From Candidatus Latescibacterota bacterium (GTDB lineage: Bacteria; JAAXHH01; JACQVL01), in assembly GCA_016209865.1 (NCBI GenBank), contig JACQVL010000244.1, positions 1-12,919 of the forward strand: a stretch of 12,919 nt of DNA, in the 5' to 3' direction. The notes below the pieces were generated by a model that saw only the letters and a list, made by a program, of their open reading frames with translations, had not been told where the DNA came from and searched no databases. This document shows, one piece after another, positions 6,575-12,364 of this stretch (position 1 is the first letter of the stretch; every line of letters starts with the position of its first letter). A program made the position numbers and the translations under genes.

Positions 6575-6649
6575 GCGCCCATAGCTCAGTTTGGAGAGAG
6601 CAACTGACTTCGGATCAGTAGGTCGGGGGTTCGAATCCCTCTGGGCGCG
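6575..6649 (+). tRNA. tRNA-Arg (anticodon TCG)
   Basis: A complete cloverleaf: acceptor GCGCCCA/TGGGCGC, discriminator G6649, D stem GCTC/GAGC with the 10-base loop AGTTTGGAGA, anticodon stem ACTGA/TCAGT, loop CTTCGGA and anticodon TCG (6610-6612), and T arm GGGGG-TTCGAAT-CCCTC (one G-U pair). CCA is not encoded. A TTTTT run follows at 6650-6654 and may end transcription. No promoter-like sequence is visible in the GC-rich 48 bases before it, where GCCTGC/GCAGGC (6543-6563) can form a hairpin. Co-transcription with the small gene upstream is therefore likely. Confidence 0.95.
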
Positions 6650-6709
6650 TTTTTGTATTTCAAGCACGTGGAAACCCACGTTCGCCCTTGCCCGGAAAGG
6701 ACAGAGACG

Positions 6710-7795
6710 ATGTCATGCGTACGGATCGGAGTGGTCGGTTGCGGCGCGATCGCGCAAATCCAGCATCTCCCCCATCTGAAGGAACTCCGCGACCGGTTCG
6801 ACTTAGCGGCGGTCTGCGATGTCTCCCGTCGATTAGTTGAGTTCATCGGCGACCTGTACGGCGTCCCCCACCGGTTCACCGATTACCGCGAGATGCTGAA
6901 CGCGAACTTAGATGCAGTGCTGCTGTGCTTCGCCGATCCCAAGACCGAAGTCGCAGTCGCCGCCCTGCGCGCGGGAAAACACGTCTTCATCGAGAAACCA
7001 ATGTGTTTCTCCGTCCAGGAGGCCGACCGCATCCTCAACGCGGCTCAGACATCCGGGAAGACCCTGATGGTCGGCTACATGAAGCAGCACGACCCCGGCT
7101 ATCAGTACGCCCTCACGCAGGTCCGCCAGATCCCCGACATCCGGTTCATCCAGGTCAACCATCTCCACCCGAGCAACGATCTCCACCTCAAAGAATTCAC
7201 CCTCTACCGGTTCGACGACGTGCCGCAGGAGGCGATCGAGCACACCAGCCAGTCGCGCGAGGCCGCCGTGCGAGAGGCGATCGGGGAGGTGTCCGACGAG
7301 ACCCGCCGGGTGTTCTTCCTCCTGTCGGGGAGCATGATCCATGACATCAGCAGTCTCCGTGGGATGTTCGGTCCGCCCGCCCGCGTGGTCAGCGCGGAGG
7401 TGTGGCGCGACGGCGGGTGCATCACGACCGTCTTCGCGTACGACGGCGACAAACGGTGCGTGGCCACCTGGACCGACCTCCCCGAACTGTGGGACTTCCG
7501 TGAGACCTTAGAGGTGTACGGTGGTGCGCAACGGGTCATCATCCGGTTCCCCACCGGGTTCGCCCGCGGGACTCCCTCCCCGGTGATCGTGCAAGGGATG
7601 GAAGAGGGGAACATTCCCTGGAAGAAGGAAGTGATCGTCAATACTCAGAATTCTTTTAAGCTGGAATTGATCCACTTCCATGAGTGCATCGTCAATGACA
7701 CACCCCCACTGACGGATGGAGTCGGGGCGCGGCACGACGCGGCGCTCGTCCGGGAGATCGTCCAGACGTACCTCAAAACAACGTTAGCACGTTGA
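6710..7795 (+). CDS. Gfo/Idh/MocA-family oxidoreductase (second of three)
   Basis: A 361-residue NAD(P)-dependent oxidoreductase. The start at ATG 6710 has AAGGA (6697-6701) eight bases upstream; an in-frame TTG at 6653 lies against the tRNA 3' end and is rejected. The Rossmann motif is IGVVGCGAIA (6-15), the aspartate VCDVS (35-39), the family lysine IEKP (94-97), and the C-terminal domain has GSMIHDISSLRGMFG (207-221) with the conserved His211-Asp212. Residues about 152-205 hold a long charged segment between the domains (HPSNDLHLKEF ... EAIGEVSDETRR), longer than in the other two family members here. It probably heads a transcript with the TIM-barrel isomerase 42 bases downstream. The substrate is unknown, but pairing with a sugar-isomerase-like protein suggests a polyol or keto-sugar. 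Confidence 0.9.
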   Translation: MSCVRIGVVGCGAIAQIQHLPHLKELRDRFDLAAVCDVSRRLVEFIGDLYGVPHRFTDYREMLNANLDAVLLCFADPKTEVAVAALRAGKHVFIEKPMCFSVQEADRILNAAQTSGKTLMVGYMKQHDPGYQYALTQVRQIPDIRFIQVNHLHPSNDLHLKEFTLYRFDDVPQEAIEHTSQSREAAVREAIGEVSDETRRVFFLLSGSMIHDISSLRGMFGPPARVVSAEVWRDGGCITTVFAYDGDKRCVATWTDLPELWDFRETLEVYGGAQRVIIRFPTGFARGTPSPVIVQGMEEGNIPWKKEVIVNTQNSFKLELIHFHECIVNDTPPLTDGVGARHDAALVREIVQTYLKTTLAR

Positions 7796-7823
7796 CGCGT
7801 TTGAACGTTAAAAACAGGAAGGG

Positions 7824-7841
7824 ATGCGAACAATTCGATGA
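7824..7841 (+). other. Possible five-codon leader ORF overlapping the next start codon
   Basis: ATG CGA ACA ATT CGA TGA (MRTIR) is preceded closely by AGGA (7816-7819). Its TGA overlaps the ATG of the TIM-barrel gene as ATGA. The main gene's own ribosome binding site is otherwise poorly spaced (the purine run ends about 14 bases before its ATG), so terminating ribosomes on this mini-ORF could help re-initiation. It could also be chance. Confidence 0.25.
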
Positions 7842-8776
7842 AACTTCTCTTCTGTACACTGACGTTACGTCCTTATCTGGAGCCGGCATCACGGGAGCGG
7901 GGCATCCCGTCCCCGGATGAACGGAGGCGGGTGTGGGACTGGCTCGTCGCGCATGGGTTCGACGGGATCGACCTCGGCGAGACATGGCTAAACTTCTACG
8001 ATGCCCCGGACGATGAGCTGGTCGCGGTCGGCCAGGAAGTCCGGGACCACGGCCTGGCGATCGGGGCGGTGACTGTTCTCCGGAAGATCATCACCCCGCC
8101 GGCGGATGAGCACGTCCAGATCGAGAACCGGCGGAAGCTCCGGCGGGCGGTGGAAGCGGCGGCGTTGGTCGGCGCGCCCATCGTCAACATGTCGATCTCC
8201 CCGGAACCCTGGCAGGTGAAGGTGCGGGAGCAGGACCTGCGCGGCCAGGCGGACCCGGTGGCCAGCAGCACACGGGCCGATGAGGAAGATTACCGCATCG
8301 CCGCGGAATTCCTGGCCTCGCTCGCTCTCGACGCGGAGCAGCAGCATATCGGACTGACGTTGGAACTCCACCAGAACAGCATCATCGACACTCCGGACAG
8401 GATGCTCCACCTGCTTCGTCACATCGACCATCCCAACGTGAAAGTCAACCCCGACCTGGGGAATTTCTACTTCGCCTTTGCGACCCCTCCCTGCTCCTGG
8501 GAAGATGCAGTGACCCAATTGGCCCGGCACACCGACTTCTGGCACGTGAAGAACATTCAACGGGTGTACGTCGAGTCCGAAGACCGGGCGTACCTGATCA
8601 ACGCTCCGCTCGACCAGGGGATGATCGACTACCGCCGCGCGTTGCGGATGATGGCGGCGCAGGGGTTCGACGGGTGGATCAGCATCGAGATGGCGGGACC
8701 GGGCGATCCGTTCGCGTGCATTCTGGCGGGGAAGGAGTATCTGGTGGGGTTGCTGAGGGAGATAGGAAAGACGTAA
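7838..8776 (+). CDS. Xylose-isomerase-like TIM-barrel protein (sugar phosphate isomerase/epimerase)
   Basis: A 312-residue protein of the AP-endonuclease-2/xylose-isomerase-like TIM-barrel superfamily, which includes inosose dehydratase, hydroxypyruvate isomerase and D-tagatose/psicose epimerases. Visible metal-site and barrel motifs in order are GFDGIDLGETW (40-50), LTLELHQN (173-180, Glu176), KVNPDLGNFY (202-211, Asp206), FWHVKNIQ (234-241, His236) and GWISIEMAGPGDPF (279-292, Glu284). The Glu-Asp-His-Glu set is the usual divalent-metal arrangement. Length is typical. It is 42 bases after a Gfo/Idh/MocA gene, a combination common in inositol and rare-sugar catabolism (family knowledge); the actual substrate is not determined. 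Its start has a purine-rich stretch but with long spacing. Confidence 0.85.
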   Translation: MKLLFCTLTLRPYLEPASRERGIPSPDERRRVWDWLVAHGFDGIDLGETWLNFYDAPDDELVAVGQEVRDHGLAIGAVTVLRKIITPPADEHVQIENRRKLRRAVEAAALVGAPIVNMSISPEPWQVKVREQDLRGQADPVASSTRADEEDYRIAAEFLASLALDAEQQHIGLTLELHQNSIIDTPDRMLHLLRHIDHPNVKVNPDLGNFYFAFATPPCSWEDAVTQLARHTDFWHVKNIQRVYVESEDRAYLINAPLDQGMIDYRRALRMMAAQGFDGWISIEMAGPGDPFACILAGKEYLVGLLREIGKT

Positions 8777-8807
8777 ACACTGCTCTCACGAAGCCGTGGA
8801 GGGAATG

Positions 8808-10109
8808 ATGAGCGAAACGGTCCGTGACGACCAGCAGGTCAGCGACCTCTCCGTCCCGCCTCAGCCCGGCCTGCTGCGCCGCGTGCAGGGCGGGCTTTCC
8901 CTGTTAGGGCCGGGGATTGCGGTCGCGGCCACGGGTGTGGGGGCCGGTGATCTGATCTCCAGCACGACGGCTGGCGCGCAATTCGGTACGCTGCTGCTCT
9001 GGTCTGCCCTCTACAGCGCCGTCCTCAAGTTCGTCCTCAACGAAGGGGTCGCCCGCTGGCAGCTCGCCACCGGCACCACCCTCCTCGAAGGGTGGGTGGA
9101 ACACCTCGGCCGGCCGGTTCAGTACTACTTCCTCCTCTACCTGATCGGATGGTCGTTCTTAGTCGGCGGTGGGCTCATCTCCTCGTGCGGGCTGGCTGCG
9201 CACACGATGATGCCTGCGCTCTCGGTGAACACATGGGCAATCCTGCACTCGGTCGTCGGTGCGGCGATTGTGTTGTGGGGGCGATACAGTTTGTTCGAGC
9301 GGATCATGAAAGTGCTGATCGGTGTGATGTTCTTTTCGTTCCTGATCTGCGCATGGGCGCTGCGTCCGGGGTTCATCACGCTCCTCCGTGGCCTGGTCAT
9401 CCCGTCCATCCCGGCCGGCTCGGTGAAGTCCATCCTGAGCGTCATCGGAGGGGTAGGCGGCAGCCTGACGATCCTGTGCTACGGGTACTGGATTCGGGAG
9501 TCAGGCCGCGCAGGTGCCGGATGGCTCCGTGGCGTCCGCATCGACCTGGGGTCTGCCTATAGCCTGACCGGCTTCTTCGGCGTCGCGGTCATGGTGCTGG
9601 CCGCGCAGGTGCAGCCTGAGGTGGTGAAAGGGTCGGGCATCGTCCTGGGGCTGGCCGACCGGATGGTAGATGTCCTGGGTCCGACAGGCCGCTGGGCGCT
9701 CTACGTCGGCTTCTGGGGGGCGGTCGTGACCTCATTGCTGGGCGTCTGGCAGGGCATTCCCTACATGTTCGCCGATTTCGTCGCCTTGATGAAGCGGCTC
9801 AGCGTCGAGGAGCGGGCCGCGCTGGTCAGCTCACAATCCCCCTACTACCGGGCGTTTTTGTTCTTTCTTACGGTTCCCACGATGCTTCTGCTGACGTTCG
9901 GCAGGCCGGTGACGGTCGTGCGCGTGTACACGATCGCTGGCGCGCTGTTCATGCCGTTCTTAGCGGCCACTCTGCTGTACATGAACTCCCGGCGCGCCTG
10001 GGTCGGCAGCCTGCGCAGCGGCTGGGTGACGAACGTGTTGCTGGTGATGGCCCTTGCGGTCTTTGCGTACCTCAGCATCAACGGGGTCGTGGAAGGCGCA
10101 GGGAATTGA
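8808..10109 (+). CDS. Nramp-family membrane transporter lacking the canonical metal-site motifs
   Basis: A 433-residue integral membrane protein with about 11 hydrophobic segments. The N-terminal segment GPGIAVAATG (34-43) followed by AGAQFG (55-60) aligns with transmembrane helix 1 of Nramp divalent-metal/proton symporters. However, the DPGN metal-binding tetrad reads GAGD (45-48), and the helix 6 MPH motif region reads GGSLTILCYGYWIRE (217-231) with no Met-Pro-His. The fold family is clear but the classical Mn/Fe site is absent, so the substrate may be another cation or something else. ATG 8808 is chosen because GGAGGG (8798-8803) has a four-base spacer; GTG 8796 and ATG 8805 are in frame. 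It follows the isomerase by 31 bases, so it may be co-transcribed and serve the same pathway (inference). Confidence 0.8.
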   Translation: MSETVRDDQQVSDLSVPPQPGLLRRVQGGLSLLGPGIAVAATGVGAGDLISSTTAGAQFGTLLLWSALYSAVLKFVLNEGVARWQLATGTTLLEGWVEHLGRPVQYYFLLYLIGWSFLVGGGLISSCGLAAHTMMPALSVNTWAILHSVVGAAIVLWGRYSLFERIMKVLIGVMFFSFLICAWALRPGFITLLRGLVIPSIPAGSVKSILSVIGGVGGSLTILCYGYWIRESGRAGAGWLRGVRIDLGSAYSLTGFFGVAVMVLAAQVQPEVVKGSGIVLGLADRMVDVLGPTGRWALYVGFWGAVVTSLLGVWQGIPYMFADFVALMKRLSVEERAALVSSQSPYYRAFLFFLTVPTMLLLTFGRPVTVVRVYTIAGALFMPFLAATLLYMNSRRAWVGSLRSGWVTNVLLVMALAVFAYLSINGVVEGAGN

Positions 10110-10112
10110 AGC

Positions 10113-10160
10113 AGTGACGAGTAAAACTCGGGGTACGGGATTCGGGGTACGGGATTCGGG
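10113..10160 (+). repeat. Heptamer array after the transporter gene
   Basis: TCGGGGT / ACGGGAT / TCGGGGT / ACGGGAT / TCGGG (10128-10160): two alternating heptamers giving an exact 14-base repeat 2.4 times. Just before it, AGTGACGAGT (10113-10122) is one and a half units of the different heptamer used at 12231-12261. The array starts a few bases after the transporter stop codon. It is not self-complementary. Confidence 0.85.
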
Positions 10161-10199
10161 AAGGGCAGGACAATAAACAGAACCGATCTCTCTGGTGTC

Positions 10200-10219
10200 A
10201 TTCCCGCGAAAGCGGGAAT
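10200..10219 (+). repeat. Dispersed hairpin repeat, copy 2
   Basis: ATTCCCGC (10200-10207), GAAA, GCGGGAAT (10212-10219): a perfect 8-bp stem with a GNRA-type GAAA loop. It is followed by CCATC and the TGGAG ribosome binding site (10227-10231) of the dioxygenase gene, the same order as copy 1 relative to its gene. Confidence 0.85.
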
Positions 10220-10240
10220 CCATCTCTGGAGTTCCCACTC

Positions 10241-10993
10241 ATGAACGATAATCTCAAGACTGCGATCGATCACCTTTCCACGTACGGCTATTGTCTGCTG
10301 GAAGACCGGATTCCGGCAGAGATGGCCCGGAGCATGGCGGAACGGTTCCTCGAACTGCACGCCGACCCCAAGAACAAGTCCTACATCAGCGGCGACGAGC
10401 ACTATCAGACGTTTTTCGGGATGATGAACTTCGACGATCGTGTCTGGGCGTGTGCCAGTCATCCGGATACAGTCGCCATCGCACGGCACTTTCTGGGACC
10501 GACCTGCCGCGTCGTCGAGGCGTGCTCCAAGCCCACCTGGCCGGGCGCGCCGCCTCAGGGCCTGCATGCGGATTCTGCCGGGAATTTCGCGCAGGTTCCC
10601 GATGTGCCGTGGATGGTCAACACCATCTGGATGCTGACGGATTTTACCGTCGAGAACGGGGCGACGGGCGTCGTCCCGATGAGCCATCGCTCGCGGATGA
10701 AAGGCCCTCCCCCGGACCTCACTCTGGACAGCCCGCTCATCAAGCCGATCACCGGCCGTGCTGGCTCGGTGATGCTGTGGCACGGTGGGCTGTTTCACAT
10801 GGCCCGCGGCAACACGAGCGGCCAGATTCGTGTCGGCCTCAACATCGCCTACTACCCGCGCTGGTTCAACAACTGGGTCGAGGGCGGCCATCAGCCAGTC
10901 TGGCCGGAGACGTACGTGCGGATGCCGGATGAGATGAAGCGGCTGTGTCCCGGCCTCCGTGGCCGCAACCGCGCGGAGATGTACGAACAGTAA
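10241..10993 (+). CDS. Phytanoyl-CoA dioxygenase (PhyH)-family Fe(II)/2-oxoglutarate oxygenase
   Basis: A 250-residue cytoplasmic non-heme iron oxygenase. It would couple oxidation of 2-oxoglutarate to succinate with hydroxylation of an unknown substrate. The iron triad is visible as HAD (His109, Asp111) in QGLHADSAGN and the distal His186 in LWHGGLFHMARG; Arg197 in QIRVGLNIAY is positioned to hold 2-oxoglutarate. NTIWMLTDFTVENGATGVVP (127-146) is the family's double-stranded beta-helix core. The length is usual for bacterial PhyH proteins. ATG 10241 has TGGAG (10227-10231) nine bases upstream, just after a hairpin repeat. Bacterial relatives act on very diverse small molecules, so phytanoyl-CoA is not implied. 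The oxidoreductase that follows may be a partner (inference). Confidence 0.88.
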   Translation: MNDNLKTAIDHLSTYGYCLLEDRIPAEMARSMAERFLELHADPKNKSYISGDEHYQTFFGMMNFDDRVWACASHPDTVAIARHFLGPTCRVVEACSKPTWPGAPPQGLHADSAGNFAQVPDVPWMVNTIWMLTDFTVENGATGVVPMSHRSRMKGPPPDLTLDSPLIKPITGRAGSVMLWHGGLFHMARGNTSGQIRVGLNIAYYPRWFNNWVEGGHQPVWPETYVRMPDEMKRLCPGLRGRNRAEMYEQ

Positions 10994-11042
10994 CAGGGAT
11001 AGACAGGATAAACAGGATTAGTCCCATCCTGTCCATCCCTGT
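10993..11042 (+). repeat. Inverted repeat between the dioxygenase and oxidoreductase genes
   Basis: ACAGGGATAGACAGGAT (10993-11009) pairs with ATCCTGTCCATCCCTGT (11026-11042) at 16 of 17 positions around a 16-base loop. The left side is also a tandem of ACAGGGATAG / ACAGGATAA / ACAGGATTAG. The left arm starts on the last base of the dioxygenase stop codon. No T-run follows, so it may be an mRNA-processing or attenuating hairpin rather than a simple terminator. Confidence 0.85.
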
Positions 11043-11060
11043 CGCAAAGGCTCCTTGCCC

Positions 11061-12242
11061 ATGACACGCACGATCGGGGTTGGCATCATCGGTATGGGAT
11101 GGATGGGGACGGTCCACAGTCGCTCGTACCTGCAGATTCCGGTGCGGTTTCCGGAGAGCGGCCTGTGTCCTCAGCTCGTCATCTGCGCCGATGACGCCGA
11201 GGCGCGCGCACGCGGCGCGCAAGAGATGTTAGGGTTCGCGCGGTCCACGACGGACTTGCGACAGGTCATCGCCGACCCGGACGTGGAAGTGGTGAACATC
11301 ACCACGCCGAACAACATGCACGTGGAGATCGTACGAGCTGCCGCCGCCGCAGGCAAGCACATCTTCTGCGAGAAGCCGGTCGGTCGTTCCCCCCAGGAAA
11401 CCGCTGAGATCGAGCACGTGGCGCACCAGGCCGGGGTGCTGACGTGGGTGGGGTACAATTACCGCTGGGCGCCCGTCGTGCAGTACGCGCGGCAATTGAT
11501 TCAGGAAGGAAGACTGGGCAGGCTGACGCACTATCGGGGCCGGTTCTTCGCCGGGTACGCCAGCAACCCGCATGGCGTCCTGTCGTGGCGTTTCCAGCGC
11601 GACCTGGCCGGACTGGGCGCGCTGGGCGACCTGATGTCGCATGCCGCCGATATGGCGCATCTGATCGCCGGGCCGATCGACCGGGTCGTCGGCAACCGCG
11701 AGACGTTCATCGCAGAGCGCCCGATGGCGACGCCGGGGGAGGGGACGCACTTTTCGGTCAGCACCGGCGGCCCAACCGCGCCGGTCACGAACGAAGACTA
11801 CGTGGGGGCGCTGGTGCGATTCCAGAACGGCGCACATGGGACGCTCGAAGTGTGCCGGGTCATCCAGGGCCCACAGTGTCAGATGGCGTTCGAGGTCCAC
11901 GGGACAGAAGGGGCGATCCGCTGGGATTTCGAGCGGATGAATGAGCTGCACCTGTACCGCGCTGACGGGGAGGACGCACAGCACGGCTACACGCGCATCA
12001 TGAGCGGTCCGGCGCACCCGTTCCACGCCCACTTCAACCCCGGCCCGGCGGTCGGTCTTGGGTATGACGATCTGAAGGTGATCGAAGCGTATCAGTTCCT
12101 CCAATCCATCGCGAACGGCCGGCAAGGGGAACCCGGGTTCGCTGAGGCGCTGGCCGTGGCGAACGTCCTGGCCGCGATCGAACGCTCGTGGGACACGCAG
12201 CGGTGGGAAGAAGTCCGGTCGCTCAAAATCAGTGACAAGTGA
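11061..12242 (+). CDS. Gfo/Idh/MocA-family oxidoreductase (third of three)
   Basis: A 393-residue NAD(P)-dependent oxidoreductase, the longest of the three. The Rossmann motif is [10 protein letters not shown] (7-16), followed by the family lysine in CEKP (103-106), YNYRWAP (132-138), and the substrate-domain motif [21 protein letters not shown] (184-204) with Asp190, His194 and His200. The GDL.SHA.D pattern resembles the myo-inositol / scyllo-inositol dehydrogenase side of the family, but the exact substrate is open. An insert at about 205-245 ([11 protein letters not shown] ... TGGPTAPV) is typical of a longer subgroup. ATG 11061 is preferred over TTG 11055; the ribosome site is weak (AAGG at 11047-11050, 10-base spacer) and partly covered by a possible small hairpin. 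The last codons (SDK-stop) are already part of a heptamer array. Confidence 0.9.
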   Translation: MTRTIGVGIIGMGWMGTVHSRSYLQIPVRFPESGLCPQLVICADDAEARARGAQEMLGFARSTTDLRQVIADPDVEVVNITTPNNMHVEIVRAAAAAGKHIFCEKPVGRSPQETAEIEHVAHQAGVLTWVGYNYRWAPVVQYARQLIQEGRLGRLTHYRGRFFAGYASNPHGVLSWRFQRDLAGLGALGDLMSHAADMAHLIAGPIDRVVGNRETFIAERPMATPGEGTHFSVSTGGPTAPVTNEDYVGALVRFQNGAHGTLEVCRVIQGPQCQMAFEVHGTEGAIRWDFERMNELHLYRADGEDAQHGYTRIMSGPAHPFHAHFNPGPAVGLGYDDLKVIEAYQFLQSIANGRQGEPGFAEALAVANVLAAIERSWDTQRWEEVRSLKISDK

Positions 12243-12350
12243 CGAGTGGCGAGTGACGAGTTAAAAACAGAATGGATTCCCGCTTGCGCGGGAATGACGG
12301 ACAATACTAAGCGAACTGGTCTTACTTGTCACTCGTCACTTGTCACTCAT
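12231..12350. repeat. Two inverted heptamer arrays flanking a hairpin repeat
   Basis: The left array is AGTGACA / AGTGACG / AGTGGCG / AGTGACG / AGT (12231-12261). The right array is ACTTGTC / ACTCGTC / ACTTGTC / ACTCAT (12324-12350). The 18 bases 12231-12248 are the perfect complement of 12330-12347. The left array includes the stop codon of the upstream oxidoreductase gene; the right ends just before the AAGGAA ribosome site of the next gene. Hairpin repeat copy 3 lies near the centre. The whole intergenic region is therefore a composite foldback. Confidence 0.9.
12276..12295 (-). repeat. Dispersed hairpin repeat, copy 3
   Basis: ATTCCCGC (12276-12283), TTGC, GCGGGAAT (12288-12295): a perfect 8-bp stem. 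The flanking ATGG and GACGG match the flanks of copies 1 and 2 in the opposite sense, so the element points away from the downstream gene here, unlike the other two. Confidence 0.85.
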
Positions 12351-12364
12351 AAGGAATCTTCGCC

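Noticed and set aside
6413-6679. Minus-strand open frame with RDSNPRPTDPKSVALSKLSYGR
   Set aside because: The peptide is antisense to tRNA-Arg(TCG), another standard tRNA artefact.
6653-6709. Upstream TTG start for the second Gfo/Idh/MocA gene
   Set aside because: It begins within the T-run at the tRNA 3' end and has no ribosome site; ATG 6710 begins right before the Rossmann fold.
9845-10891. Minus-strand open frame of 348 codons opposite the transporter and dioxygenase
   Set aside because: It is antisense to two genes with clear motifs, rich in Arg/Pro/Asp/His as expected from a GC-rich shadow frame, and crosses a repeat region; no family features.
11229-12125. Minus-strand open frame of 298 codons opposite the third oxidoreductase
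   Set aside because: It is a GC-driven shadow of a strongly supported gene, with no ribosome site or recognisable domain.
12231-12350. Possible CRISPR array
   Set aside because: Repeats are 7 bases without spacers and are inverted across the region; no cas genes are present.
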